A stretch of DNA of 43,551 nucleotides from an uncultured Clostridia bacterium (GCA_944386445.1 CALXBD010000147.1:1-43551), one strand, 5' to 3'; numbered from the stretch's first letter, positions 34,815-43,551 are shown. The notes: generated by a model not told the origin, from the letters alone. Made by a program: numbers and translations.

Positions 34815-34874
34815 CGCTTTGCCAAAATTCTATTATGTTTTGTAATTTTATTTTAAAATAAACAATTTGTAAAA

Positions 34875-35645
34875 TTATTTGGCGTCTCTCCCTCTGAGAT
34901 AGGCGCTAAGGATAGCGGCGTAGCTGAGATACGGGATAGGTTTCCCGGCGGGGTTCCCGGTTCCGAAAGCATAACCTTTCCCAGCCGTCAACCGGTATAG
35001 GTTTTCGCAGTAACTGATAATATCTTTGGGCTTCTGGACGATCAGCCAAGAGAACTGGGTATCTCCCAGAAGGGCCCATATTTTCCCCCATCGACTGAGA
35101 AGCTCTTCCATTGGCCTTGCGTAGGCCTCGGTGAGATGGACGGCATCAAATCCGCATTGGGAAAAGATTTCCAAAGGTTCCGGCCGGGCGGACAGATCTG
35201 TCCAGATACAGGGTTTGCCTTCCTTATGGATGATTTCTGCCCACTGTCGGTAAAGCGCTGGCGTTCCACATGGAACATTCCGGATCATAACCGCGCAGAC
35301 CTTATCTTCTCCGGCCAGAAGCCGGAAACGTTCTGCCAGGATATCCGGTCCCGCGTCCTCTGCAAGCCCTGCTACCAGTTTCATACCCAGCTCCAGACGC
35401 AGCGTTTCCAACCCGGGGAAGCTCCCGTTTTGGAAGGAAAGCTGCGCCACCGGGCAGTCAAAGCCGGAAACCGCCGCGGCGTCTGCCAGTGTCTGGACCC
35501 GAGCAGCTTCCGTTTCCCAAAGTCCCCTGCCCCGCCGCCAGACCAGCTGTTCCGCCAGGGATTGATTCAGGGTATATTCAAAAAACACAGCCCGTCCGGG
35601 GCGCTGATTTTCCAGTACCCGCAAAAGTTCCCGATAATCCGCCAT
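34875..35645 (-). CDS. URO-D-like (uroporphyrinogen decarboxylase superfamily) protein
   Basis: A 256-residue protein. The C-terminus GKGYAFGTGNPAGKPIPYLSYAAILSAYL and a GDTQFSWLI segment resemble URO-D or corrinoid methyltransferase barrels, and YFEYTLNQ occurs near the start. It is shorter than classical HemE (about 340 residues), and I cannot assign catalytic residues, so it may be a divergent or non-enzymatic member. The ATG at 35645 has GAGGA seven bases upstream. It follows the kinase gene with one base between stop and start and ends the operon. Confidence 0.55.
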   Translation of the reverse strand: MADYRELLRVLENQRPGRAVFFEYTLNQSLAEQLVWRRGRGLWETEAARVQTLADAAAVSGFDCPVAQLSFQNGSFPGLETLRLELGMKLVAGLAEDAGPDILAERFRLLAGEDKVCAVMIRNVPCGTPALYRQWAEIIHKEGKPCIWTDLSARPEPLEIFSQCGFDAVHLTEAYARPMEELLSRWGKIWALLGDTQFSWLIVQKPKDIISYCENLYRLTAGKGYAFGTGNPAGKPIPYLSYAAILSAYLRGRDAK

Positions 35646-35646
35646 G

Positions 35647-36159
35647 TCAGTTCCTCGCAAGTCCTTTCAAAAAATTCCGGATATCCTTTTCACGCCGCAG
35701 CACCAGCAGCTTGTCTGCAAAAGGGTTCAGTCGTTCTTTCAGTCCGTCCTGTCCGTTGTCATAGTTTCTGCGCCAGCGGAACATCAGCCGCAGCATCAAA
35801 AAGTCAGGTCGATAACTGCAGTCCTCAGCGCCTGCTCGCTGCCGAAACCACCGGCGCAGGATTCGGAAATCCCGGACAAAGGGTGCCGGCTCCAGCAACA
35901 CCACCTGGTCAGCATCTTCCATGCCTTTTATAAAGCAGCTGCGGCCGGCATCCTCCATGACCCAGCTTTCCCGGTCAAGGATCTCCTGAAACAGCCTGTC
36001 CCGTTCTTCCGGAGGGCGCTTCATACTGTCGCCGGGGTCATCGGGATTAGGCTCATAGGCCACCTGATCCAGTTCAAAGCAGGGAATCCCCAGCTGGCCG
36101 ATTTTCCGGGCCAACGTTGTTTTTCCGCTGCCTACGGAACCAGTAACGTACAGTTTCAT
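35647..36159 (-). CDS. P-loop kinase-like protein (AAA/FlaR-type topology modulation family)
   Basis: A 170-residue nucleotide-binding protein. The P-loop is GSVGSGKTT at 7-15. [13 protein letters not shown] is typical of the FlaR-like or adenylate-kinase-related group, and a [18 protein letters not shown] lid-like helix follows. It probably phosphorylates a small molecule; the DNA-topology name of some relatives rests on old genetics. AAAGGAG precedes the ATG. It lies 14 bases after the ADH gene, in the same direction. Confidence 0.75.
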   Translation of the reverse strand: MKLYVTGSVGSGKTTLARKIGQLGIPCFELDQVAYEPNPDDPGDSMKRPPEERDRLFQEILDRESWVMEDAGRSCFIKGMEDADQVVLLEPAPFVRDFRILRRWFRQRAGAEDCSYRPDFLMLRLMFRWRRNYDNGQDGLKERLNPFADKLLVLRREKDIRNFLKGLARN

Positions 36160-36173
36160 ATGTACTTCTCCTT

Positions 36174-37349
36174 TTACAGGCAAAGTCTGTAGATATCCAG
36201 CATTTCCTTTTTACCGATTTCGATGTAGTCAGGCAGAGTGCGTTTGCCGAAGAAGGTGCATTTTTCCGCCATTTCGTCAAATCTGGAGTCATCGATGGAA
36301 AGCTCGGAAAGGCGCACCGGCATCCCAATGGAGCTAAAATAGTCCTCAATAGCCCGAATCCCTGCCAGGGCAGTCCGTTCCGGGTGTTCGAAATCCATGG
36401 GGATTCCCCAGACATTGACTGCGTATTGCGCAAACCGTGGAACATTGTAGGTGTAGATGTATTTTGCCCATGCTGGGAAGATCACGGCAAGGCCGGCGCC
36501 ATGGGCGACCCGGTCATAAGCACCGGAAAGCTCATGTTCCAGCTGATGGCAGCGCATCATAAAGGTTTTGCCGCAGCCGGTCAGGCCGTTGTGAGAGAGG
36601 CTGCCTGCCCACATGAGGGTAGCTCTGGCTTCATAATCGGCGGGATTTTCAATTGCTCGACGACCAGCCTCGGCAACGGTTTTCAAAAGCCCCTCTGCCA
36701 GCGCGTCGGTTAGGGGATTCTCCCCGTTTAAGGAGAAGTACCGTTCCAGCGTGTGCATCATAATATCCACGATGCCGCAGCCGGTATGGTATTTGCTGAC
36801 GGTGTAGGTCAGTTCCGGGTTCATAATGGAGAACAGCGGCCGGTTGGTAGGGGCGTTGAACCCGCGTTTGAGCCAACCGTCTTCGTTGGTGATAACGCAG
36901 GAGTCGCTCATTTCGCTGCCGGAGGCGGCCAGGGTGAGGATCGTACCCACAGGGATCGCCTTTTCAGGGACCCGCTTTTTAGTGGAGAACTCCCATGGGT
37001 CGCAGTCATAGTAGGCGCCTGCCGCAGCAGCCTTGGCGGAATCCAGCACGCTGCCGCCGCCCACAGCCAGAATCAGATCGACCTGCTCCGTTCTGGCAAG
37101 CTCCGCGGCTTTTCTGGCCAGGGACAGTTTGGGGTTTGGCTCCACCCCGCCCAGTTCGACGAACCGGATGCCGTTTTCCTGCAGGCTGTTGACCACCGTG
37201 TCATACAGCCCGGATTTTTTAATGCTGCCGGAGCCGTAATGGAACAGCACCTTGGAAAACCCATAAGACTTAATGATCTCCCCTACCTGTTTTTCGGTAT
37301 CCTTTCCGAAAAAGACTTTTGTGGGGGTGTGGAAGGTAAAATTCTGCAT
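36174..37349 (-). CDS. Iron-containing alcohol dehydrogenase (butanol dehydrogenase type)
   Basis: A 391-residue group III ADH. The N-terminus [16 protein letters not shown] is that of NAD(P)H-dependent butanol dehydrogenase (BdhA/YqdH). The nucleotide GGGS is at 97-100. Metal ligands are Asp195, His199, His268 and His283. It reduces aldehydes to alcohols in the cytoplasm, as expected in a fermentative anaerobe. AAAGGAG lies before the ATG at 37349. It follows mfd by 27 bases. Confidence 0.93.
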   Translation of the reverse strand: MQNFTFHTPTKVFFGKDTEKQVGEIIKSYGFSKVLFHYGSGSIKKSGLYDTVVNSLQENGIRFVELGGVEPNPKLSLARKAAELARTEQVDLILAVGGGSVLDSAKAAAAGAYYDCDPWEFSTKKRVPEKAIPVGTILTLAASGSEMSDSCVITNEDGWLKRGFNAPTNRPLFSIMNPELTYTVSKYHTGCGIVDIMMHTLERYFSLNGENPLTDALAEGLLKTVAEAGRRAIENPADYEARATLMWAGSLSHNGLTGCGKTFMMRCHQLEHELSGAYDRVAHGAGLAVIFPAWAKYIYTYNVPRFAQYAVNVWGIPMDFEHPERTALAGIRAIEDYFSSIGMPVRLSELSIDDSRFDEMAEKCTFFGKRTLPDYIEIGKKEMLDIYRLCL

Positions 37350-37376
37350 AATCGTCGCTCCTTTCAAGCGGAACCT

Positions 37377-40300
37377 TTATTTTTGAATTTGGGAATTTTC
37401 TTTCCAGGCCTTCTCGATGGCCTGAAGCTGGCTCATCACTTCCCGGAGGGTATCCAGGGCATTCTGCCCCTTTAGCTTGACGGAAAGGTATGGAGACGCT
37501 CCGGCGTTGACCAAAACCCTGCCCTTCATCCGGGCTGCCAGCGCGCCGGAAATATTGAGATCCAGCCTCTCAGGGATGAGGTGAAGGGCGTCGGATTTCT
37601 GGCTGATTTCCTTAAACCCGAACCGAGCGGCGGTATTCCGCAGCAATGCCACATCGATAAGGCCCTTGACAGCCTGCGGGGGTTCCCCGAAGCGGTCGAT
37701 GAGTTCGTCGACAAGATCCATACTGTCTGTTTCGTCCTTGATAGAGGCGATTTTCCGGTAGACATCGATGCGTTGGGAAAGGCTTTCGATGTAGTCCTCC
37801 GGGATATGAGCCTCGATCTGAAGGTCGACCAGACATTCCGCCGTAGCCGACGTTTCCGGAGCCTTGCCCTGTTTTTCGGCTACCGCCTGGGAGAGGAGCC
37901 GCAGGTACATGTCATACCCTACCGCTTCCATATGCCCATGCTGGCGGGTACCCAAAATGTTTCCGGCCCCCCGAATTTCCAAATCCCGCAGGGCGATCCG
38001 AAACCCGGACCCAAATTTTGTAAATTCCCGAATGGTGTTAAGCCGTTTGGTGGCCACTTCCGAAAGAATTTGCCCTCTTTGGAAGGTAAAGTAGGCAAAA
38101 GCCCGGCGGTTGGAGCGCCCTACCCTGCCCCGGAGCTGGTAAAGCTGGGAAAGGCCCATGCGATCGGCGTGTTCGATGACCAAAGTGTTGCAGTTTGCCA
38201 CGTCCACGCCGGTTTCGATGATGGTGGTACAAACTAAGATATCGATTTCCTGATCCATCAGCTGCTTCCAGATTTTAGAAAGCTCCTCTTCGGGCATTTT
38301 CCCGTGTGCTACGCCCACCCGGGCGTCAGGGATCGCCGCCTTGATGCGGGCTGCGCAGCTGTGAATGGTTTCGGTGTTGTTGTGGATATAGTAGGCCTGG
38401 CCGCCCCGATGCAGCTCTCTTCGCAGGGCCTCGAAGATAACCCCGTCATCATGTTCCAGCACATAGGTCTGGACGGGATGTCGGTTCTGCGGTGCCTCTT
38501 CGATGACGCTCATATCCCGGATGCCGCTCATGGCCATATTGAGGGTCCTGGGGATCGGCGTTGCGGAGAGGGTCAGCATATCCACCCCGGCCAGCATCTC
38601 TTTGAAGCGCTCCTTGTGGGCTACGCCGAACCGCTGCTCTTCGTCGATGATTGCCAGTCCCAAATCTTTAAAATGGATATCCTTAGATACCAGCCGATGG
38701 GTCCCCACTACGATATCAATGCGGCCGTTTGCCAGCTTTTTGACGATCTCTTTCTGTTCTTTCGGGGAGCGGAACCGGGAGAGCAGTTCTATTTCCACCG
38801 GGAAATTACCCATCCTGTGGAGCAAGGTCTGATAATGCTGCCAGGCAAGAATAGTTGTCGGGCATAGGATCGCGCATTGTTTCCCGTCCATGACGCACTT
38901 AAAGGCGGCCCGGAGCGCCACCTCGGTTTTGCCGAAGCCGACGTCTCCGCAGAGCAGGCGTTCCATGGGGACAGGCTTTTCCATATCGGCTTTGATCTCG
39001 GCGATGCAGCGGAGCTGGTCGTCGGTTTCCTGGTAATCGAAGTGGGCTTCAAAATCCCGCTGATATTCGGTATCCGGCGAAAAAGCAAAACCCTGTACCT
39101 TCATCCGTTGGGCGTAGAGGGCAATGAGTTCGTCGGCCATTTCGTCCACGGCCTTTTTGACCCGTGCTCTGGTCTTCTGCCATTCGCCGGAGTGAAGCCG
39201 GTTGAGCTTCACTTTCGCATCTTCCCGGGGGCCGATATATTTGGAAACCAAATCCAGCTGGGTAACAGGCACATAGAGGGTATCGGCGCCGGCGTACTGG
39301 ATCTTGATATAGTCCTTGACGATACCGTGAAGGTCCAGCTTGTGAATCCCCGCGAAAATCCCGATGCCGTGGGCCACATGGACCACATAATCCCCTTCGG
39401 TCAAGTCGGAAAGGGATTTGATTTCTTCTCCCTTCCGCTTTTTGGGCTTTTCGGAGGCGATGGTAACCGCCTTTCCGGTGGTTGTCAGAGAGAACTTGAT
39501 CTGCGGATACTCAAATCCGGCAGAGAGGGTACCCGCCAGCACCAGAACCTTCCGGTATTGGATCGTCTTGATGTCCCGGACATAGGAAGCTGGGAGCCCC
39601 ATTTTAACTAAGTCGGCAGCTAGGTTGGAAGCAGCCTTTGGGGTACCTGCCAAAACAGCACAGCAGTATCCTTCTTCCAGAAGGGGTGTCAAATCACTTT
39701 GCAAAAGCTTCAGGTCCCCATTCCAGCCGGAGGACTGAAGGGGGTTGATGTTGAGCAGGTCCTTGACCGTCAGTCCCCCTGCCCGGGCAAAGGTATCCAT
39801 CATAACAACCCGTTGGCCGCTGATTTTTGCGTCGACCTGCTCCGGGCTTAAGAGGTAACTGTCCAGGCCCTTACAAAGCTGTCCCTCGTCTAAGAGGACC
39901 TTCAAATCCTCGCTGTATTGCCAAAAGAGCCCCCTGGCGTTTTCCATGGCGTCAGCCCGTTCGCTGACAAAAACCGGGGCGTTTTCAAAGTAGTCAAAAA
40001 TGGTGGTAAATCGGTCGTAAGCCAGCGGAAAATATTTGTCCAGAGAATCCAGTTCCACGCCGGCTTCCAGCTGGTCGATATCCTTCTGAAGGACCTGCTT
40101 TGCCTTGTCAAAAACTTTTTTTTTGCCCAGTTGTTCACAAAACTCACGGAGCTTTGTGGATAACTCTCCTTCTCCGAACAGGACCTCGTTGGCCGGGGAA
40201 ATGTCCACCTGTTTGACAGGGTCGGTCCGGCGCTGGGAGTCCAGTTCGAAATAGCTCATGGTGTCGATCTCATCGCCCCAGAGCTCGATTCGGACAGGAG

Positions 40301-40871
40301 AAGGCTCCTTTGGCGGATAGAGGTCGAGGATGCCGCCGCGGATGGAGAACTGGCTGATGCCATCCACCTGAGGCCGGCGGACATAGCCGGAGCGGGTCAA
40401 TTGAACGGCTAAATCCTCCAAAGAGACGGTATCTCCGGGCTTCAGGGAAAAGGTGGCATCCAGCAGCACATTTTTAGGAATGGTACGTGTCATTGCCGCC
40501 TGGATAGAGGAGATGACAATAGAAGCCTCTCCGGCGGCCAGCCGGGAGAGGACTCCCAAACGCGTCTGTTCATATTCAGTGGAAACGCCTTCCATTTGGC
40601 GGTAGGAGAAATCCCGGTACGGGAAAAGCAGGGCAGGTTCGCCGGAATCCGCCATAGAATTGATATCGATAGCTAACCTGGCGGCGCTGGTTTCATCCTG
40701 TGTAATGACCAGTACCGGCTCCTTGAGTTCTTCGGCGGCAGCATAAAGGAAGTGTGCCTTGTGGATGGCGGAAAGGCCAACGCACAGGGCGGGAAGCCGT
40801 CCGGAACGCAGATCGGCGATCATCTGCTGGAACACTTCGAGCCGGGAAGCGACAGTGGAATACAGTTTCAT
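37377..40871 (-). CDS. mfd: Transcription-repair coupling factor
   Basis: A 1164-residue SF2 translocase that removes stalled RNA polymerase from damaged DNA and recruits UvrA. The N-terminus has the UvrB-homology module (ISQFSIRGGILDLYPP). The RNA-polymerase-interaction domain holds DYVVHVAHGIGIFAGI. Walker A is GDVGFGKTEVALRAAF near 645, the DEEQ box is IIDEEQRFGV, and motif VI is LRGRVGRS. The ATG at 40871 lies after GGAGG. It follows pth by 32 bases, the normal order in Firmicutes. Confidence 0.97.
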   Translation of the reverse strand: MKLYSTVASRLEVFQQMIADLRSGRLPALCVGLSAIHKAHFLYAAAEELKEPVLVITQDETSAARLAIDINSMADSGEPALLFPYRDFSYRQMEGVSTEYEQTRLGVLSRLAAGEASIVISSIQAAMTRTIPKNVLLDATFSLKPGDTVSLEDLAVQLTRSGYVRRPQVDGISQFSIRGGILDLYPPKEPSPVRIELWGDEIDTMSYFELDSQRRTDPVKQVDISPANEVLFGEGELSTKLREFCEQLGKKKVFDKAKQVLQKDIDQLEAGVELDSLDKYFPLAYDRFTTIFDYFENAPVFVSERADAMENARGLFWQYSEDLKVLLDEGQLCKGLDSYLLSPEQVDAKISGQRVVMMDTFARAGGLTVKDLLNINPLQSSGWNGDLKLLQSDLTPLLEEGYCCAVLAGTPKAASNLAADLVKMGLPASYVRDIKTIQYRKVLVLAGTLSAGFEYPQIKFSLTTTGKAVTIASEKPKKRKGEEIKSLSDLTEGDYVVHVAHGIGIFAGIHKLDLHGIVKDYIKIQYAGADTLYVPVTQLDLVSKYIGPREDAKVKLNRLHSGEWQKTRARVKKAVDEMADELIALYAQRMKVQGFAFSPDTEYQRDFEAHFDYQETDDQLRCIAEIKADMEKPVPMERLLCGDVGFGKTEVALRAAFKCVMDGKQCAILCPTTILAWQHYQTLLHRMGNFPVEIELLSRFRSPKEQKEIVKKLANGRIDIVVGTHRLVSKDIHFKDLGLAIIDEEQRFGVAHKERFKEMLAGVDMLTLSATPIPRTLNMAMSGIRDMSVIEEAPQNRHPVQTYVLEHDDGVIFEALRRELHRGGQAYYIHNNTETIHSCAARIKAAIPDARVGVAHGKMPEEELSKIWKQLMDQEIDILVCTTIIETGVDVANCNTLVIEHADRMGLSQLYQLRGRVGRSNRRAFAYFTFQRGQILSEVATKRLNTIREFTKFGSGFRIALRDLEIRGAGNILGTRQHGHMEAVGYDMYLRLLSQAVAEKQGKAPETSATAECLVDLQIEAHIPEDYIESLSQRIDVYRKIASIKDETDSMDLVDELIDRFGEPPQAVKGLIDVALLRNTAARFGFKEISQKSDALHLIPERLDLNISGALAARMKGRVLVNAGASPYLSVKLKGQNALDTLREVMSQLQAIEKAWKENSQIQK

Positions 40872-40903
40872 AAAAGACCTCCGTCCGGCGGTTGTCCGGA
40901 TCA

Positions 40904-41500
40904 TCAGGAATTATAGAGATTCATAGCCTGTTCGATGTTTCCCTGGATCGTCAGTTCCGCGATCTCCTTGCAGTGGGAAGCGGCGTCATCCAGAGCTTTG
41001 CGTTCCTCCTGGGTAAAAACGGAAAGGACCCAGTCTGCCAGGTCGAAATTAGGATTGGGGCGTTCCCCTACTCCCAGCTTCACTCTTGGAAAGTTATCTG
41101 ACTGCAGATAGTCAATGATACTGCGGATGCCGTTATGCCCGCCATGGGAACCCTTGCGGCGGATCCGTATTTTTCCCGGTTCCAGTGAAATATCGTCAAA
41201 GATAACCAGGACCTGTTCCGGAGGGATCTTGTAAAAGGAAGCGGCCTTTTCAATGGAGACGCCGGAGAGGTTCATGTAAGTTTGGGGCTTCATCAGCAGC
41301 ACGCGCTGTCCGGCTAAGGAGACGTCGACCACCAGGGCGTCGAACTTTTTGCGGTCGATGGAGACGCCCAGCTGCCTTGCGACTTCATCGATGGCGATGA
41401 ATCCGGCGTTGTGACGGGTATTCTGGTATTTACGGTCGGGATTTCCCAGACCGGCCACCAGCCAGGTAATACCGGTGGGATTGCTCATAAAAAACGGCAT
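40904..41500 (-). CDS. pth: Peptidyl-tRNA hydrolase
   Basis: A 198-residue enzyme that frees tRNAs from prematurely released peptidyl-tRNA. The active-site His30 is in NTRHNAGF, with GLGNP before it; KPQTYMNLSG and RIRRKGSHGGHNGIRSI are conserved. GGAGG is nine bases before the ATG at 41500; a second ATG at 41488 is possible. It is the first gene of the pth-mfd unit and has its own promoter. Confidence 0.97.
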   Translation of the reverse strand: MPFFMSNPTGITWLVAGLGNPDRKYQNTRHNAGFIAIDEVARQLGVSIDRKKFDALVVDVSLAGQRVLLMKPQTYMNLSGVSIEKAASFYKIPPEQVLVIFDDISLEPGKIRIRRKGSHGGHNGIRSIIDYLQSDNFPRVKLGVGERPNPNFDLADWVLSVFTQEERKALDDAASHCKEIAELTIQGNIEQAMNLYNS

Positions 41501-41572
41501 AACAAATGTCCTCCGAAACGGCTATGGCAGTGTTTCAGATTCTCCTTTTCTACAATATGTGAAAACACTATC

Positions 41573-41601
41573 AGTATACCACAAAATCCGGGAATCTTCA
41601 A
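41573..41601 (-). promoter_or_regulatory. pth-mfd promoter overlapping the rsmI terminator
   Basis: On the minus strand TTGAAG and TATACT are separated by 17 bases. The -35 and part of the spacer lie within the 3' arm of the rsmI terminator. Confidence 0.65.
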
Positions 41602-41632
41602 GAAATCATCATGTTTTCCTGAAGATTCCCGG
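41588..41632 (-). terminator. Terminator after rsmI
   Basis: CCGGGAATCTTCA (41588-41600) pairs with TGAAGATTCCCGG (41620-41632); on the minus strand ATTTTG follows. Confidence 0.75.
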
Positions 41633-41645
41633 ACCGATTCGTCTG

Positions 41646-42473
41646 TCAATCCGCCAGCAAAGCGGCATAGATTTCACTTTTTTTGAAACCTGTTTCGGCG
41701 GCGGCCTGTTTTGCAGCGTCCGTTTGCTTTAATCCCGCCTCCATCAGCTCTTTGGCGCGGCTGACAGCTTCGTCTAAGGTCGTTTCTTTTGGCACCTCCG
41801 GAGAAGCGCCTTCGACGATCAGGACAAATTCCCCTTTGGGCGTTTTCTCGGAAAAAAGCTCGATTGCACCGTCCAAATCTGTGCGGATGACTTCCTCATG
41901 GATTTTCGTCAGCTCCCGGCAAAGAGAGATCCTGCGGTTTCCGAAGGCGTCCCGGAGGTCGTGGAGGGTAGTCAGCAGCTTGTGAGGCGCCTCATAGAAA
42001 ATCAGGGTATGGGTGTCGTGCAGAAGGGTATTCAAATGCTCCAGCCGATTGTGGCGATTGGTGGAAAGGAAGCCTTCGAAGCTGAACCGGGAAGTAGAAA
42101 GCCCGCTGAGGCAGAGCGCGGATACCGCAGCGCTTGGCCCCGGGATCACCACGGTCGGAACGCCTGCTTCGGCAGCCAGCCGAACCAAATCTTCTCCAGG
42201 ATCGGAGATGCAAGGCATGCCGGCATCCGAGACGACAGCAGCGGTTTCGCCGGCCAAAATACGGCTGATAATTGCGCTGCCCCGCTCTCTGAGGTTATGC
42301 TCATGGTAACTAACCATAGGCTTTTTGATTTCGAAATGGTTTAAAAGTTTCAGTGTAACGCGGGTATCTTCCGCGGCGATAAAATCGACAGCGCGCAGGG
42401 TATCGACAGCCCTGGGAGACAGGTCGGAAAGATTTCCGATGGGGGTACCCACCACATATAGGATTCCGCTCAT
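41646..42473 (-). CDS. rsmI: 16S rRNA 2'-O-ribose C1402 methyltransferase
   Basis: A 275-residue tetrapyrrole-methylase-fold enzyme that methylates the ribose of C1402 in 16S rRNA. VGTPIGNLSDLSPRA, FIAAEDTRVT, SDAGMPCISDPG and PGPSAAV are conserved. GAGG precedes the ATG. It follows the trmN-like gene by 14 bases, and both have the same direction. Confidence 0.96.
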   Translation of the reverse strand: MSGILYVVGTPIGNLSDLSPRAVDTLRAVDFIAAEDTRVTLKLLNHFEIKKPMVSYHEHNLRERGSAIISRILAGETAAVVSDAGMPCISDPGEDLVRLAAEAGVPTVVIPGPSAAVSALCLSGLSTSRFSFEGFLSTNRHNRLEHLNTLLHDTHTLIFYEAPHKLLTTLHDLRDAFGNRRISLCRELTKIHEEVIRTDLDGAIELFSEKTPKGEFVLIVEGASPEVPKETTLDEAVSRAKELMEAGLKQTDAAKQAAAETGFKKSEIYAALLAD

Positions 42474-42487
42474 AGGGACCTCACTTT

Positions 42488-43240
42488 CTATACATTGCCG
42501 GGAAGGAAAAGCCCTGTCATTTCAGGGGAAGGGCTTCCATCCGGATTTTTAGCGAAAAAGACGGGCTCAACCTGCAGAGAAGGCTTTGCCTGGAGTCTGG
42601 CCTCCACCAGAGCCAGCCAGGGGCTTTTGGAGGGATGGTCAGCCGCCAGTCGAAGGCGTTTTGGTTCCATGCGGAAATGGGACATAGCAGCAAACAATTC
42701 GGGCAGACGTTCCGGCCGCAGGCAGACACAGAGCCTGCCTTTGGGGCGAAGAAGTGCGGCAGCTGCAGCGCATACATCCTGCAAGGTACAGAGCAGTTCC
42801 TCCCGTGCAGCAGCCCGTTGGTCATTGTGAAAAGGGTTCTGTCTGAAATAAGGGGGATTGCAGACCACCAAATCAAAAGAACGCTTAGGCAGTTCCGAGG
42901 GCAGCTGACGCAGGTCCCCCAGCAAGGGAATTATGACCTGTTCCAAATGATTGGCAGTGACGGACTCCGCCAGCAGGGAAAAAGCGTCTTTTTGAATTTC
43001 CAAAGAGTATATATTCATACAGCAATACATTTTGTAAATCAAAAAAGAGAGGATTCCGTTTCCTGCTCCCAAATCGCAAACGGTTGTTTTGGGATTCGCC
43101 TTGCAAAAGGCGGCCAGCAAAAAAGGATCCACAGTAAAAGTATGGGGCGGACAGGTATACAGAATCAAATTTTTTCCGTCAATTCCCTGCCCCAATGGTT
43201 CAGCGTGAAAATGGTTCAGAATCCGGCACCTCCATACCAA
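42488..43240 (-). CDS. TrmN6-like tRNA1(Val) A37 N6-methyltransferase
   Basis: A SAM-dependent adenine methyltransferase of the TrmN6 (YfiC) type. The SAM motif is VCDLGAGNGILSFLIYK, and the catalytic NPPYF is in DLVVCNPPYFRQNPF. The end to 43240 is the start of the open frame at a TTG, but GGAGGTG lies inside, at 43233-43227, and a promoter predicts transcription starting near 43245. The real start is thus probably the in-frame ATT at 43222 or CTG at 43219. It is directly followed by rsmI, its usual neighbour. Confidence 0.88.
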   Translation of the reverse strand: MVWRCRILNHFHAEPLGQGIDGKNLILYTCPPHTFTVDPFLLAAFCKANPKTTVCDLGAGNGILSFLIYKMYCCMNIYSLEIQKDAFSLLAESVTANHLEQVIIPLLGDLRQLPSELPKRSFDLVVCNPPYFRQNPFHNDQRAAAREELLCTLQDVCAAAAALLRPKGRLCVCLRPERLPELFAAMSHFRMEPKRLRLAADHPSKSPWLALVEARLQAKPSLQVEPVFFAKNPDGSPSPEMTGLFLPGNV

Positions 43241-43251
43241 CGACTGCTCTT

Positions 43252-43280
43252 ATTGTAGCATAAACAAATCATTCGCGCAA
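43252..43280 (-). promoter_or_regulatory. Promoter of the trmN-like/rsmI operon
   Basis: On the minus strand TTGCGC and TACAAT are separated by 17 bases, with an extended TG before the -10. Confidence 0.6.
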
Positions 43281-43309
43281 GAAAAGATATGGAAAAGTAA
43301 AAAAAACTC

Positions 43310-43339
43310 TTGACTTTTGCCCCATAGATAGTGTATAAT
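43310..43339 (+). promoter_or_regulatory. tRNA-Leu promoter
   Basis: TTGACT and TATAAT are separated by 18 bases and end 10 bases before the tRNA. Confidence 0.75.
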
Positions 43340-43349
43340 TATAAAAGAC

Positions 43350-43432
43350 GCCGCTGTGGCGGAATTGGCAGACGCACCGCACTCAAAATGCGGCGGGAAA
43401 CCATGCCGGTTCGAGTCCGGCCAGCGGCACCA
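43350..43432 (+). tRNA. tRNA-Leu (anticodon CAA)
   Basis: The acceptor arms GCCGCTG and CAGCGGC pair and a CCA end is encoded. The anticodon stem CCGCA/TGCGG closes the loop CTCAAAA, giving anticodon CAA (Leu, codon UUG). The T-arm is GCCGG-TTCGAGT-CCGGC, and a class II variable arm lies between. Confidence 0.97.
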
Positions 43433-43434
43433 TG

Positions 43435-43467
43435 AAGGGTTGACAAAAAAGATGTCAACCCTTTTTT
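43435..43467 (+). terminator. Terminator after tRNA-Leu
   Basis: AAGGGTTGACA (43435-43445) pairs with TGTCAACCCTT (43453-43463), followed by a T run to 43467. Confidence 0.9.
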
Positions 43468-43475
43468 CTTAGTAT

Positions 43476-43551
43476 TCATGCGGGTTTGCGGGCTTTTGGA
43501 CGGAAAATACGCAAAACGGTTTTACCGTGGATGTCCAAGGCAAAATCCGCA
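43476..43551 (-). CDS. Possible C-terminal end of an unidentified minus-strand gene
   Basis: On the minus strand the frame entering from the window edge stays open for 24 codons and ends at TGA (43478-43476), with residues such as LDIHGKTVLRIFRPKARKPA. It would converge on the tRNA terminator. It is too short to identify and could be chance. Confidence 0.3.
   Translation of the reverse strand, partial: ADFALDIHGKTVLRIFRPKARKPA

Noticed and set aside
35262-35277. parS-like CGTTCCACATGGAACA
   Set aside because: It lacks the central CACGTG core needed by ParB and has two mismatches; it lies in a coding region, so it is probably chance.
40155-40163. Perfect DnaA box TGTGGATAA
   Set aside because: It lies alone inside mfd. 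A 9-mer is expected about 0.3 times on both strands in a window of this size, and no other box is near.

Overview
The window is a bacterial chromosome segment carrying a replication origin. The gene order, the RNA signals and the families (dnaA-dnaN-yaaA-recF-remB-gyrB-gyrA on one side; rpmH-rnpA-yidD-yidC-jag-mnmE-mnmG-rsmG-noc-parA-parB on the other) are those of the Firmicutes. The Noc homologue, the intermediate base composition, the strong Shine-Dalgarno sites with frequent GTG/TTG starts, the YcxB-like gene between gyrB and gyrA, and the butanol-dehydrogenase-type ADH fit a Clostridia member, most likely an Oscillospirales/Ruminococcaceae-type gut anaerobe. The class is a firm inference; the family is a guess.

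Layout. 1-5.3 kb: a partial VanZ-like gene, an amidase and an M14 peptidase, two overlapping Rrf2 regulators, an HD-domain protein, and a two-gene unit of a DUF11 repeat protein plus a cysteine-rich protein. 5.3-7.0 kb: a sugar-phosphate isomerase behind a cre/LacI-type operator, and a membrane-anchored XRE regulator. 7.1-17.2 kb, minus strand: the dnaA-to-gyrA replication cluster. 15.24-15.77 and 17.25-17.81 kb: the two intergenic halves of a bipartite oriC flanking dnaA, with DnaA-box-like sites, a five-copy TAG trinucleotide run (DnaA-trio) and several inverted repeats. 17.8-29.2 kb, plus strand: ribosomal protein L34, RNase P protein, membrane insertion, tRNA modification and chromosome segregation genes, ending in serS. 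Two good parS sites and one near match lie in this arm; one sits at the centre of a 48-bp palindrome that also looks like the noc terminator. Genes on both sides of dnaA point away from the origin, as expected for leading-strand coding.

29.2-34.8 kb: an acyl-ACP thioesterase, a YbjN-like protein, a secreted calcineurin-type phosphoesterase with a repeat-built N-terminal half, and an ABC exporter with a small zinc-ribbon membrane protein. 34.8-43.3 kb, minus strand: trmN-like/rsmI, then pth-mfd followed by an ADH, a small P-loop kinase and a URO-D-like protein, probably one transcript. The window ends with tRNA-Leu(CAA) and its terminator.

No mobile element, CRISPR array, rRNA or clear horizontal island was seen. 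The most notable features are the parS/terminator palindrome, the oriC architecture with half-parS repeats in the dnaA leader, the Noc/ParB pair distinguishable by their DNA-specificity residues, and the DUF11/cysteine-rich gene pair of unknown role.
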